Below are positions 17,114 through 25,195 of a stretch of DNA of 64,000 nt, piece after piece. The notes under the pieces were generated by a model. The model was not told where the DNA came from. It made no database searches and saw only the letters and a program-made list of their open reading frames with translations. The stretch comes from Methanobacteriota archaeon (lineage in GTDB: Archaea; Halobacteriota; Methanomicrobia; Methanomicrobiales; Methanoculleaceae): assembly GCA_023393455.1 (NCBI GenBank), contig JAEWLJ010000020.1, positions 60,996 to 124,995 of the forward strand. Reading direction: 5' to 3'. How positions within the stretch are numbered: the first letter of the stretch is position 1; each line of letters begins with the position of its first letter. The position numbers and the translations under genes were made by a program.

Positions 17114-17680
17114 AGTTACTGCGGGGAACCTACAGTCGATTTCCACGGGGTTTGTGTGACCCGCACCTGACGGTACTCGGTTTTTACTCAGCCGCACATA
17201 CCCATACACGGATTTCAAGGGGGCTGCGCACCTCACACCTCCGGGTGCCCGAACTCCGTTCCTAGAGGAACGTCTTTCTCCGGTGCTCGTGCTCCCGCCC
17301 TTCAGCCAGTCATCAGTCCAAGACCTTCGGTCTTCTCCAGCGATGTCCCGGGGGGACATCGCCTATCACCATGACTGCCCCCACCCTCAGGGGCGGGGGA
17401 GGAGGCCGGAGGCCGGGCGGGGTGGGGGTTACAGGTGTCCTAACATAAGGTAGAGACAGGAGAGGGGGGGATGTTTCCCCCTCCCCGCGTGGCGATTCCC
17501 CCACGGTCCACTCCACCGTGATATTTTTCCATTTTGCTTACACTGTTTGCCACAGAGCGAAGGCCTTTAGCCTTCTCGAACTCCAGACGTATCGCACCTC
17601 GCACCTCCGATACCCACGCTCCGATGCGAAGTCGCAAAAAACGGAAGGGGACGTGTATAGAACTATCAGATTCCCGGACC
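17114..17680. other. Hairpin-rich intergenic region
   Basis: A 567-base gap between convergent genes with no convincing coding frame. It contains many short palindromes: GTTCCTAGAGGAAC near 17258-17271, AGACCTTCGGTCT near 17321-17333, GATGTCCCGGGGGGACATC near 17342-17360, and GAAGGCCTTTAGCCTTC near 17560-17576. Two stretches beginning CGCACCTC and reading on to CACCTCCG (near 17228 and 17592) resemble each other. A G/C-rich block at 17364-17430 matches, inverted, a block at 27062-27132. No tRNA or known RNA was recognised. Confidence 0.5.
17364..17430 (-). repeat. Dispersed two-hairpin element, copy 1
   Basis: Read on the minus strand, this block shares three identical runs, in order, with 27062-27132: AACCCCCAC, TCCTCCCCCGCCCC and GGGGCAGTCATGG. 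Each copy can form a small stem just before the C-rich run (here GGCC-TCC-GGCC) and a second stem in which GCCCC pairs with GGGGC. The stem bases differ between the copies in a compensating way, which supports a real structured repeat. Confidence 0.5.
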
Positions 17681-18553
17681 TTATCCCCGGCTCACACCCG
17701 CAAGCCTGCGGGCCAGATCAACAAGTTCCTCCCGGTCGCGGAGCGCGGCGAGCCACGAAGGAGGGATCGCTTCGCACCCGTACCGCGCCCCGGCGAGTCC
17801 GCCGACGATCGCGCCGACGGTATCGGCGTCGCCCCCGAGGTTGACCGCCGTGACCACCGCTTCGCGGAAGGAGACGGCATCCATGAAGATCCTGACGGCG
17901 CAGTGGGTACAGAGGACGGCATCGAGCGACGGTTCCGGCGGATACGCCCGGTAATCCTCGAGGAGTTCGCGGAGTTCTCGGTCATTGCAGGCGGCAAGAG
18001 CCCGGTAAAAGGCCACGGAAACCTTCTCCCCCCGGCAGATCCCGCTGACCATCCGGTTGACGAACGCCGAGGCCTCACCCGCGGCGGGATCGAAGTGCGT
18101 CACGCGGGATGCGACGAGGCTCGCCTCCCGCACCTCCTGTGGCGGGTAGAAGATCCCGACCGGGATGCCGCGCATGACGCTCCCGTTGCTCCGGCTCCCG
18201 CCCCTCGCCTCGTGCGCCATCCTTGCGGCGACGGTGGGTGCGACACCTTCATCAACGAGATCGAGGACGGCACGGGAAGTCGGCCCGAAGAACTCCGGGT
18301 GGGCGTGGTAGACCCGAACCAGGCGGTGAGCGAAGTCCGCCGGGTCGAATCCACCGCACTCAAGAAGGGTCTGCGCCAGAGCTGACGCCTGGAGGGTGTC
18401 GTCGGTATACTGGCCTTTCGCGACGTTGTGAATTCCGCCCCCCTGCATCTCCGTTACGGTCAACGGAGCCGGCGGAAGGCCTTCCAGGGGCGCGCCTAGC
18501 GCATCGCCGATTGCGAGCCCTACGAGCGCTCCGACCGCCCGCGTCTTGTGCAT
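17681..18553 (-). CDS. ADP-ribosylglycohydrolase family protein (DraG-like)
   Basis: A 290-residue protein of the ADP-ribosylglycohydrolase fold, which removes ADP-ribose from proteins or other acceptors using two magnesium ions. Metal-site motifs are visible: GDALGAPLEG near the N-terminus, YTDDT at about residue 50, and GGDADTVGAIVGGLAGARYG near residue 245. No DraT-type ADP-ribosyltransferase or nitrogenase gene lies nearby, so the target is unknown. The gene is divergent from the UPF0058 gene. Its ATG is only some 20-30 bases from a TATA-like element, so it is probably leaderless. Confidence 0.88.
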   Translation of the reverse strand: MHKTRAVGALVGLAIGDALGAPLEGLPPAPLTVTEMQGGGIHNVAKGQYTDDTLQASALAQTLLECGGFDPADFAHRLVRVYHAHPEFFGPTSRAVLDLVDEGVAPTVAARMAHEARGGSRSNGSVMRGIPVGIFYPPQEVREASLVASRVTHFDPAAGEASAFVNRMVSGICRGEKVSVAFYRALAACNDRELRELLEDYRAYPPEPSLDAVLCTHCAVRIFMDAVSFREAVVTAVNLGGDADTVGAIVGGLAGARYGCEAIPPSWLAALRDREELVDLARRLAGVSRG

Positions 18554-18621
18554 ATAAAAAGATCATCAACAAATTATATCTACCCGCGGAAAGTAGTATT
18601 CTTTCGAGGAAAGGTGATATC
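18554..18621 (+). promoter_or_regulatory. Divergent promoter and ribosome binding site for the UPF0058 gene
   Basis: AATTATATC at 18575-18583 can serve as TATA box in either direction. AGGTGAT at 18612-18618 is a Shine-Dalgarno site just upstream of the GTG at 18622 and decides that start. Confidence 0.5.
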
Positions 18622-18888
18622 GTGCAAAAGGAAGAGCTGCTCCACTTACACATGCTATTAGTCCATATCAAGAAGTACTACGAAAGCACGACGGGTGAGG
18701 ATGTCCTGACCGGCCAGTATAACGCTCTCCACATCTCCCCCGTCCATATCCATAAGAACAAGATCACCCACAAAAAAGCAATTCTAACGCTCGGGGGCGA
18801 GCTCATCCACCACATCCGGGAAAATCACAATCCTTACATCGAATACCACGCTGATTATCAGTCCGAACGTATTGCAACCGAACACTAG
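18622..18888 (+). CDS. UPF0058 family protein
   Basis: A small 88-residue archaeal protein of the UPF0058 family, function unknown. It starts at GTG 18622 (read as Met-Gln-Lys-Glu-Glu-Leu) behind AGGTGAT; the reading frame is open for another 400 bases upstream, but that part overlaps the ADP-ribosylglycohydrolase gene on the other strand and is not protein-like. It has an amphipathic helix with HLHMLLVHIKKYYE and a conserved HISPVHIHKNK stretch. The clustered His residues suggest metal binding. It sits three bases before elp3 and is probably the first gene of the long replication/translation cluster. Confidence 0.82.
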   Translation: MQKEELLHLHMLLVHIKKYYESTTGEDVLTGQYNALHISPVHIHKNKITHKKAILTLGGELIHHIRENHNPYIEYHADYQSERIATEH

Positions 18889-18891
18889 ACG

Positions 18892-20463
18892 ATGAACGAT
18901 ACCGATACGCTCCGGGAGATCATCTCCCGCCTTTTTTCTACCGGGGATACTGCCGACGTCCAGAAGATCAAACTCGAGGTCTGCCGCGAGCACGGCGGGA
19001 ACATGCCCAAGAACTCCGCGGTCCTCGCCGCAGCCACACCCGATGAGCGCGAGCGGCTCCGGCCGATCCTCCAGGTGAAACCCACCCGAACGATCTCCGG
19101 GGTGGCGCCCGTTGCGGTGATGACCTCGCCCCACCCCTGCCCCCACGGCAAATGCCTCCCCTGCCCCGGCGGGCCGGAGCACCCCTTTGCCTCCCCCCAG
19201 AGTTACACGGGAGAGGAGCCCGCGGCGCTCCGGGCAAGAGAGCATGCCTTCAACCCCTACACCCAGGTGCAGGCCCGCCTCGGGCAGTTCGAGGCGCTCG
19301 GCCACCACGTCGACAAGGCGGAGCTGATCGTGATGGGCGGGACGATGACCGCCCGCCCGCTCGAGTACCAGGAGTGGTTCGTCGGGGCCGCTGTGCAGGC
19401 AATGAACGACTACCCGCAGGCCGGGATACCCGGGGAAAAACCCGATCTCGACGCTGTCTTTGCCGCGAACGAGTCGGCACGCGTCCGCTGCGTCGCCGCG
19501 ACCTTCGAGACGAGGCCCGACTGGTGCCGACAGGAGCATATCGACCGGATGCTCTCGATGGGCGTGACCAAGGTGGAACTCGGCGTCCAGCACCTGGACG
19601 ACCGGGTCCTCGACTACAACCGCCGCGGCCACGCGGTCGCGGACTCGGTCGCGGCGAACTGCCTTCTGCGGGACGCCGGGCTGAAGGTCGGGTTTCACAT
19701 GATGCCGAACCTCCCCGGGGCAAGGATGGAAGACGACCGGCGGATGTTGCGGGAACTCTTCGCGGATCCACGGTTCCGACCGGACTTCCTGAAGATCTAC
19801 CCGACCCTGGTGACACCGGGCTCAGAGATCGAGGCGCTCTGGGAGCGGGGGGAGTACCAGCCCTACACCGAGGAGGAACTGATCGATCTTGTCGCCTACG
19901 CGAAGTCCCTCCTCCCGGAGTACGTCCGCCTCCAGCGGATCCAGCGCGACATCCCGGCAAAACTGATCGTCGCGGGCTCACGACACAGCAACTTCCGCCA
20001 GCTCGCGGAGGCACGACTCCATGAGCAGGGGCTCCGCTGCCGGTGCATCCGCTGCCGCGAGGTGGGGAGGGTGCCCGAACCCGGGGAAGTGACGGTCTCG
20101 ACCCTTGTCTACCAGGCGTGCGGCGGAGAGGAGCGGTTCATCCAGGCGGGCTCGGAAGACGCCCTCGTCGGATTTGCCCGGCTCAGGTTCCCGCAGAGAC
20201 CCTTCCGCGATGAGCTCGCGGATGCCGCACTCCTGCGCGAGCTCCATGTCTACGGGAGCGTGGTGCCGATCAGCGCCCCAGCATCCGCCAACGAGTGGCA
20301 GCACCGCAGTTTCGGCAGCGTCCTCCTCTCCGCGGCCGAAGAGGAGGCATGCGATCACGGCTACTGCCGACTCGCGGTGATGAGCGGTGTCGGGGTGCGG
20401 CCCTACTACAGGAAACAGGGATATGAACGAGTGGGGCCATATATGATCAAGACGTTCCCATGA
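18892..20463 (+). CDS. elp3: tRNA uridine(34) modification radical SAM/GNAT enzyme Elp3
   Basis: A 523-residue archaeal Elp3 that builds the carboxymethyl side chain on wobble uridine 34 of tRNAs from acetyl-CoA and S-adenosylmethionine. The radical SAM cluster motif is CPHGKCLPC near residue 84 (CX4CX2C), preceded by the KPTRTISGVAPVAVMTSP segment. The C-terminal third is a GNAT acetyl-CoA-binding domain (QHRSFGSVLLSAAEEEA, then VRPYYRKQGYERVGPYM). Archaeal Elp3 works without the other Elongator subunits. The stop overlaps the priS start (ATGA at 20460-20463), so translation is coupled to the replication genes. Confidence 0.95.
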   Translation: MNDTDTLREIISRLFSTGDTADVQKIKLEVCREHGGNMPKNSAVLAAATPDERERLRPILQVKPTRTISGVAPVAVMTSPHPCPHGKCLPCPGGPEHPFASPQSYTGEEPAALRAREHAFNPYTQVQARLGQFEALGHHVDKAELIVMGGTMTARPLEYQEWFVGAAVQAMNDYPQAGIPGEKPDLDAVFAANESARVRCVAATFETRPDWCRQEHIDRMLSMGVTKVELGVQHLDDRVLDYNRRGHAVADSVAANCLLRDAGLKVGFHMMPNLPGARMEDDRRMLRELFADPRFRPDFLKIYPTLVTPGSEIEALWERGEYQPYTEEELIDLVAYAKSLLPEYVRLQRIQRDIPAKLIVAGSRHSNFRQLAEARLHEQGLRCRCIRCREVGRVPEPGEVTVSTLVYQACGGEERFIQAGSEDALVGFARLRFPQRPFRDELADAALLRELHVYGSVVPISAPASANEWQHRSFGSVLLSAAEEEACDHGYCRLAVMSGVGVRPYYRKQGYERVGPYMIKTFP

Positions 20464-21572
20464 AACCCGCGACACTCGAGTTTGTGAAACAGAGGTTTGC
20501 CGAGTATTACCAGCGGCAGAACCTCACCGTTCCGTCCTCCCTTGAGCAGCGCGAATGGGGATTCGTCTTCTTCGACGCTGCCGAAGTCCGGATGCGGCGG
20601 CACATGGCGTTTGTCGACCCGCTGGAACTCGGCGCATACGTGAAAAACCTGGTCCCCGCGCACGTCTACTACTCGACGGCCTACTACCAGACGCCGTCGG
20701 CGCCGACAATGAACGAGAAGCACTGGGCGGGCGCCGACCTCATCTTCGATCTCGACGCCGACCAGATCGTCCGCGGCCCCTACGCGATGATGCTTGCGCG
20801 GGTCAAGGAGGAGACTGAGAAACTGCTCGCGATGCTGACCGATGAACTCGGGTTTGCCAGGAGCCAGATCCGGGTCGCCTTCTCCGGGGGGCGCGGCTAC
20901 CATATCCACGTCACCGAGATCGCCGTCCGGGGATGGAGCAGCCAGGAGCGGCGCGAGATCGTCGACTACGTCTGCGGCATCGGGCTCGATCCGGCCGCGC
21001 TCTTCACGCCGACAGGCGGCGAGACCGGGTGGCGGCGGCGTTACATGGAGGCTCTTCGCGCCCATCTCTCGCGACTTGCGACCAGCGACCCGGCGGAGGC
21101 GACGGCTTACCTCTCCGGGCTCGACGGTATCGGGAAACGAACGGCCGCGGAGTTCTTCGCGAAGATCGAGAGCCTCGCCGCGAAACCCCCACAGGACCTC
21201 CTCAAAGATCGGGTCATCCGGGCGATCACGGCTGCACCCGACTTCGAGGAGAGGCTCCGGGACGCCGGGGCGCGTGCGGACGAACCGGTCACGACCGATA
21301 TCAAGCGGCTGATCCGGACGCCGGGGTCGCTGCACGGCGGCAGCGGGATGCGGGTCGTGCCGCTCGATCTCCGGGACTTCGCGGAGTTCGATCCCCTCGT
21401 GGACGCCGTGGTCTTCGGCGACCGCGACGTGCGGGTCGATCTGAAGGCAGCCTTCACCACGTCCCTGCTCGGGAACACCTACTCGCTCAACGCAGGGGTC
21501 CAGAACGTCCCCGAAGCGCTCGCGATCTTCCTCTGCTGTCGGGGCATGGCAGAGATGGCCGGGGGTGCATGA
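20460..21572 (+). CDS. priS: DNA primase small (catalytic) subunit PriS
   Basis: A 370-residue archaeo-eukaryotic primase catalytic subunit, which makes RNA (and DNA) primers with PriL. The catalytic carboxylates appear in DLIFDLDAD (residues about 92-100), and the conserved SGGRGYHIHV segment follows near residue 143. Near the C-terminus are GSLHGGSGM and the final nucleotide-binding region. It overlaps elp3 upstream and the GINS gene downstream by four bases each. The large subunit PriL is not in this window. Its position next to GINS is a well-known archaeal arrangement that ties priming to the replicative helicase. Confidence 0.95.
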   Translation: MKPATLEFVKQRFAEYYQRQNLTVPSSLEQREWGFVFFDAAEVRMRRHMAFVDPLELGAYVKNLVPAHVYYSTAYYQTPSAPTMNEKHWAGADLIFDLDADQIVRGPYAMMLARVKEETEKLLAMLTDELGFARSQIRVAFSGGRGYHIHVTEIAVRGWSSQERREIVDYVCGIGLDPAALFTPTGGETGWRRRYMEALRAHLSRLATSDPAEATAYLSGLDGIGKRTAAEFFAKIESLAAKPPQDLLKDRVIRAITAAPDFEERLRDAGARADEPVTTDIKRLIRTPGSLHGGSGMRVVPLDLRDFAEFDPLVDAVVFGDRDVRVDLKAAFTTSLLGNTYSLNAGVQNVPEALAIFLCCRGMAEMAGGA

Positions 21573-22231
21573 TGGCCATCGATCTCCTGGAGAAACTCCG
21601 CCAGATGCTGCTCGACATGCAGCACTCGGGACGGCTCTCCCACATCGAGCCCGGCCTCTACGACGATGCCCGGGAGTATGTCGAGAAGCGCAAGACAGAC
21701 TACTACGACCTCAAAAACCCCCTGGAGAACCGGACGGGAAGCCTGATCATCGAGGAGATAGGGAGCGTCGCCGAGACCGTCCAGGAGATCTTCTCGGTCA
21801 GGACCCGGCAGGTTCTCGACCTTGCGTTCCAGCAGGCGGAGGGGCAGTACGCGAGCAAAGATGAGGCCCGCAAGATGCTCCCGGAGGAGCGGGTGATGTA
21901 CGAGCGGATCATCTACGCCATCGAAGAGTGCCGGGAGGCGCTCGTCCACGGCGAGGCGGCCCCATTCGTCGGCGACGGCGTGACCGCGGCCGACCGGACC
22001 GACGAGGGCGAGGGGCTGCCGGAACCACGGGGAGCATCCGCGGCTCCCGCCCCCCGTCCCGCCCGGTCGCCCTACGCCCTCGTGCACATCCGCTCCGATA
22101 TGGAGTCGTTCATGGGGATGGACGGCAGGACGTACGTCCTGAAGATGGGGGATATCGTCACTCTGCCGGAAAACAATGCAGACGTGCTCTGCGAGCACGA
22201 CATAGCCTTAAATATTAGGCTTAACAAGTGA
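21569..22231 (+). CDS. GINS complex protein (Gins51-like)
   Basis: A 220-residue subunit of the archaeal GINS complex, which joins MCM helicase and the GAN/Cdc45-like protein in the replisome. The N-terminal helical A-domain (LLEKLRQMLLDMQ through the RKMLPEERVMYERI region) precedes a Pro/Ala-rich linker (about residues 145-170) and a small C-terminal B-domain (VRIRS-like VHIRSDMESFMGMDGRTY). A-domain first then B-domain marks the Gins51 type. The ATG at 21569 overlaps the priS stop. It has a second in-frame ATG immediately after. The protein is not predicted well by length alone, but position and domain order support the call. Confidence 0.82.
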   Translation: MMAIDLLEKLRQMLLDMQHSGRLSHIEPGLYDDAREYVEKRKTDYYDLKNPLENRTGSLIIEEIGSVAETVQEIFSVRTRQVLDLAFQQAEGQYASKDEARKMLPEERVMYERIIYAIEECREALVHGEAAPFVGDGVTAADRTDEGEGLPEPRGASAAPAPRPARSPYALVHIRSDMESFMGMDGRTYVLKMGDIVTLPENNADVLCEHDIALNIRLNK

Positions 22232-22268
22232 TATAGGTACTCGAATCTGTTGAATAGAGGTTACTATC

Positions 22269-22547
22269 ATGAAAATGCCGTCAAAATTCAAGACATACTG
22301 CCCGTTCTGCAGGAACCACCAGGTTCACGAAGTCGTGAAGGTAAAGAAGGGCAAAATGCGCCACTTCAACTGGATCGACCGCCAGAAGGCACGCAGGAGC
22401 ACAGTGGGCAACATGGGCAAGTTCAATAAGGTGCCCGGCGGCGACAAGCCGACGAAGAAGATCAACGTCAGATACCGGTGCACGGTCTGCGGCAAGGCGC
22501 ACCTCCGGCCGGGATTCAGGATCGGTAAATTCGAGCTTACGGAGTGA
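22269..22547 (+). CDS. rpl44e: 50S ribosomal protein L44e
   Basis: A 92-residue archaeal/eukaryotic ribosomal protein of the large subunit. It has the zinc ribbon made of CPFC near residue 11 and CTVC near residue 74, the QKARRSTVGNMGKFNKVPGG basic stretch, and the C-terminal FRIGKFELTE typical of L44e. GAGGT at 22257-22261 precedes the ATG at a spacing of seven. It is followed after six bases by S27e, as in most archaea. Confidence 0.96.
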   Translation: MKMPSKFKTYCPFCRNHQVHEVVKVKKGKMRHFNWIDRQKARRSTVGNMGKFNKVPGGDKPTKKINVRYRCTVCGKAHLRPGFRIGKFELTE

Positions 22548-22553
22548 GTTGAT

Positions 22554-22742
22554 ATGGTCCGGGTAAACAGAGAGAACAGGAGCACATTCCTCCGGGTAAA
22601 GTGCCCCGACTGCGAGAACGAACAGATAGTCTTTGAGAGAGCGAGTACTATCGTGGAGTGCACCGTCTGCGGGCGTATCCTTGCAGAGCCCCACGGCGGG
22701 AAAGCTGATATAAAAGCTGAGATACTGACAGTACTTGAGTGA
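22554..22742 (+). CDS. rps27e: 30S ribosomal protein S27e
   Basis: A 62-residue archaeal small-subunit ribosomal protein with a CX2C...CX2C zinc ribbon (CPDC near residue 17 and CTVC near residue 36). The SRF-like FLRVKCPDCENEQIVFERAS and GRILAEPHGGKA segments are diagnostic. It lies between L44e and aIF2-alpha in the classical archaeal order, and is preceded by GAGTGAG/GAGTTGA sequence close to the start. Confidence 0.95.
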   Translation: MVRVNRENRSTFLRVKCPDCENEQIVFERASTIVECTVCGRILAEPHGGKADIKAEILTVLE

Positions 22743-22749
22743 TAATTGC

Positions 22750-23529
22750 ATGAACGAGAGAGAGTGGCCCGAAGAAGGAGAACTCGTTGTCTGCACGGTC
22801 GCGGACGTTAAGGACTTTGCGGCGTTCGTGACCCTGGACGAGTACAACGAGCGGAGAGGGCTCATACCGATATCCGAGATAGCACGGGGCTGGATCAAGC
22901 ATATCCGGGACTTCGTAAGAGAAGGACAGAAGGTTGTTTGCAAAGTCCTGAACGTCGACCCCGATCGCGGCCACATCGATCTCTCGTTGAAAGACGTGAA
23001 CGAGCACCAGCGGCGCGAGAAGGTTCACGAGTGGAAGAACGAACAGAAGGCCACGAAATGGGTCGGATTCGCTGCTGAGGCAGCGGGCGTGGACAGGAGG
23101 GTCATCGAGGATGCGCTCTTCCGCGAATACGGCCAACTCTACCCGGCCTTCGAGGATATCGTCACCACCGCCGGCGAGGCAGCAGATAAACTGAAGCTGG
23201 ATGGGCCGGTCGAAGCGGCACTCATCACCGTCGCGAACGAGAACGTGAAGGTCCCGAAGGTGACGATCAGCGGGCACCTTGTCCTGACATCGTACCGGTC
23301 CGATGGCGTCAACGTGATCCGCCGGGCGCTCCGGAGTGCGCAGCCGAAGGTCGAGGATGTGGATATCGAACTTATCTACGTCGGAGCCCCGAAATATCGG
23401 ATAAAAGTGACTGCCCCCGATTATAAGGAAGCCGAGAAGGCGATCGAGAAGGCGGCAAGCGCCGCCGTCGGCGTGGTCGAGCGGGCCGGCGGCTCCGGCA
23501 AGTTCATCCGGAAGCAGAAGGCCGGATAG
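22750..23529 (+). CDS. eif2a: Translation initiation factor 2 subunit alpha (aIF2-alpha)
   Basis: A 259-residue alpha subunit of archaeal initiation factor 2, which delivers initiator Met-tRNA to the small ribosomal subunit. It has an N-terminal S1/OB domain (EGELVVCTVADVKDFAAFVTLDEY through GHIDLSLKDV), a helical middle domain, and a C-terminal alpha-beta domain that binds the gamma subunit. The ATG at 22750 is chosen because GAGTGAT at 22737-22743 fits a ribosome binding site; a TTG fifteen bases earlier is in frame but sits inside that site. Next is nop10, after five bases. Confidence 0.95.
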   Translation: MNEREWPEEGELVVCTVADVKDFAAFVTLDEYNERRGLIPISEIARGWIKHIRDFVREGQKVVCKVLNVDPDRGHIDLSLKDVNEHQRREKVHEWKNEQKATKWVGFAAEAAGVDRRVIEDALFREYGQLYPAFEDIVTTAGEAADKLKLDGPVEAALITVANENVKVPKVTISGHLVLTSYRSDGVNVIRRALRSAQPKVEDVDIELIYVGAPKYRIKVTAPDYKEAEKAIEKAASAAVGVVERAGGSGKFIRKQKAG

Positions 23530-23534
23530 AAGTT

Positions 23535-23702
23535 ATGAGCAGCCGCATTCGCCGCTGTCCGCACGACCGGAGATACACGCTCTCGGATATCTGTCCGGTC
23601 TGCGGCCGGCCGTCTCGGCCGGCCCACCCGGCACGTTTTTCACCCGAGGATAGGTACGGTGTCTACAGGAGGGCCGTACGCAGATGGAACACGCCAGAGT
23701 AA
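23535..23702 (+). CDS. nop10: H/ACA ribonucleoprotein protein Nop10
   Basis: A 55-residue protein found by reading this gap, too short for routine length cut-offs. It begins MSSRIRRCPHDRRYTL and has a CPHD...CPVCGRP zinc-binding pair, then the PAHPARFSPEDRYGVYRR segment that is diagnostic of archaeal Nop10. It is a core component of H/ACA pseudouridylation particles with Cbf5, Gar1 and L7Ae. It follows aIF2-alpha by five bases and overlaps the first 19 bases of the PAC2 gene in another frame, the standard archaeal gene order. Confidence 0.93.
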   Translation: MSSRIRRCPHDRRYTLSDICPVCGRPSRPAHPARFSPEDRYGVYRRAVRRWNTPE

Positions 23703-24430
23703 CCTTTTTTCAGGAGGAGAATATCGATGCTCCCGTCCTGATCGAGGGTCTGCCCGGCATAGGCCACGTGGGAAAACTCGCCGCCGACCACCTGATCCAC
23801 GAGCTCGGTGCCGAGAAGATCGGGGAGATCTCCTCTCCCCACTTCCCGCCGCAGGTGATCGTCGACGAGCAGGGCATCACCCACCTCGCCAGCAACGAGA
23901 TCTATCGCTACGAGAAGGACGGCAGGGCGGCCCTCTTTCTCGTGGGCGACGTCCAGAGCAACTCGGCGGAGGGGCACTACATCCTCGCGGAGCACTACCT
24001 CGATATCGCTGAGGATCTCGGTGTCGGGCGGATATACGCGCTCGGCGGCTACGGTGTCGGCCACCTGGTCGAGACCCCGAGGGTCTTTTCGGCCGTCAAC
24101 ATGGAGCATCTCCGCCCCGAGGTGGAGGCGTCCGGCGGGTCGTTTGAGAACGTCGGGAGCGGCGGGATGATCGTGGGCGCTTCAGGCCTCCTGCTCGGCC
24201 TCGGCAAAGCGCGGGGGATCGAGGGGATATGCCTGATGGGCGAGACCAGCGGCTACATCGTCGACCCTAAAAGCGCCGAGAGCCTTCTCACGGTGCTCTC
24301 CCGCCTGACCGGGATCGAGGTCGACCATACCTCACTGCAGCAGCGGGCCGGGGATATGGAGCAGATCATAGCCCGGATCCAGGAAGCCGAAGAGGCCAGA
24401 GGCCGCGAAGAACTAAGTTATATTGGATAA
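23684..24430 (+). CDS. PAC2 family protein (proteasome assembly chaperone-like)
   Basis: A 248-residue PAC2-domain protein. The N-terminal LIEGLPGIGHVGKLAADHLI motif and the GGYGVGHLVETPRVF and GETSGYIVDPKSA segments are characteristic. Archaeal members resemble PbaB/PbaA proteasome assembly chaperones and often sit after nop10, which may couple protein quality control to translation genes. A coiled-coil-like Glu-rich tail ends the protein. AGGAGGG at 23667-23673 is the ribosome binding site, ten bases before the ATG. A T-tract just after the stop probably ends the operon. Confidence 0.87.
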   Translation: MEHARVTFFQEENIDAPVLIEGLPGIGHVGKLAADHLIHELGAEKIGEISSPHFPPQVIVDEQGITHLASNEIYRYEKDGRAALFLVGDVQSNSAEGHYILAEHYLDIAEDLGVGRIYALGGYGVGHLVETPRVFSAVNMEHLRPEVEASGGSFENVGSGGMIVGASGLLLGLGKARGIEGICLMGETSGYIVDPKSAESLLTVLSRLTGIEVDHTSLQQRAGDMEQIIARIQEAEEARGREELSYIG

Positions 24431-24440
24431 CTTTTTTCTC
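24431..24440 (+). terminator. T-tract terminator after the replication/translation cluster
   Basis: A run of six T at 24432-24437 follows the PAC2 stop codon directly. Oligo-T tracts are sufficient to end transcription in archaea. No strong hairpin precedes it. Confidence 0.45.
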
Positions 24441-24705
24441 TACCCGAAGAGTCCGGGTTCCGGGGAGGGAGTGACCTCATGCGTGGCGATACCCGACAGG
24501 AAGCTGTCGCAACACCCAGGCATCAGTTACAGCCCGGATGCTAGAAGCCTTGAATATAGAGGCCTGTACGGGAATACACTCAAAGGTAGTATACTTGAGA
24601 GAGTGTACTATCACCATTGTGACCGGGGAGATCCGGCTACCCTCATCAGCCCCCAAGATCCCTGGTGCCGATGAGCCCGAAGGCATAAGATAAAAGAGGT
24701 GAGGA
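24441..24705. other. Unassigned gap with several stem-loops
   Basis: No gene was recognised. Two clear inverted repeats are present: CGACAG-GAAG-CTGTCG near 24493-24508 and TAGTATACT-loop-AGTGTACTA near 24587-24611. The AT content is higher than in the flanking genes. A short reading frame across most of it has no ribosome binding site and no protein-like features. It could hold a small structured RNA. Confidence 0.35.
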
Positions 24706-25140
24706 TCAAGTTCTGGTCACCGGGAGCCCGGCGGCCTGCCAGGCGCTCATGCCGCCTTTGACCTCGTAAACATTCTCAAAGCCGGCCTTCTCCATCACCT
24801 CGCGGGCGCCGGCGCTCCGTCCGCCCCGCTGGCAACAGAGGAGATACGTCGCATCCCGGTCAAGGCTCTCAAGGCGGTTGGAGAGGTGCGCCGAGTCGAT
24901 GTTGATTGCGCCCGGGATATGCCCCCCGGCATACTCAGCCGGTCTCCTGACATCGATGATGACGAATTTTGGATCCTGCTTCTTCTCTTCGATCAGGGCG
25001 GACGCTTCAGCCGGTGGCACGGTCCGGTTGACACGGTCTTGTGGAGCAGGGTTGTCTCCAACGCATCCGCCGATCAACACGGCCGCAATAGTGCTTCCGG
25101 CGAGGAGCAAAGGCGCTAACAGAGAGCGGAGATTGGCCAT
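24706..25140 (-). CDS. Rhodanese-domain lipoprotein
   Basis: A 144-residue exported protein. The N-terminus is a lipoprotein signal with the lipobox LIGGC at about residue 24, so it is probably anchored outside the membrane. A single rhodanese domain follows (VIIDVRRPAEYAGGHIPGAINI), with the active-site loop CQRGGRS, whose Cys takes up sulfur in sulfurtransferases. The C-terminus has GGMSAWQAAGLPV, the usual rhodanese end. The start at 25140 is the one that yields an immediate signal peptide; a longer in-frame extension is Arg- and Pro-rich and lacks a signal. Its sulfur donor and acceptor are unknown. Confidence 0.83.
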   Translation of the reverse strand: MANLRSLLAPLLLAGSTIAAVLIGGCVGDNPAPQDRVNRTVPPAEASALIEEKKQDPKFVIIDVRRPAEYAGGHIPGAINIDSAHLSNRLESLDRDATYLLCCQRGGRSAGAREVMEKAGFENVYEVKGGMSAWQAAGLPVTRT

Positions 25141-25195
25141 ATATCCATGTCGCGGTCGCAGGCGTAAATAAGTATTGGTTCTCCGGCCCGGAGGC

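Noticed and set aside
24423..24674. An 83-codon plus-strand frame after the PAC2 gene
   Set aside because: It starts inside the PAC2 stop region, has no ribosome binding site and covers two hairpins, so a non-coding role is more likely.
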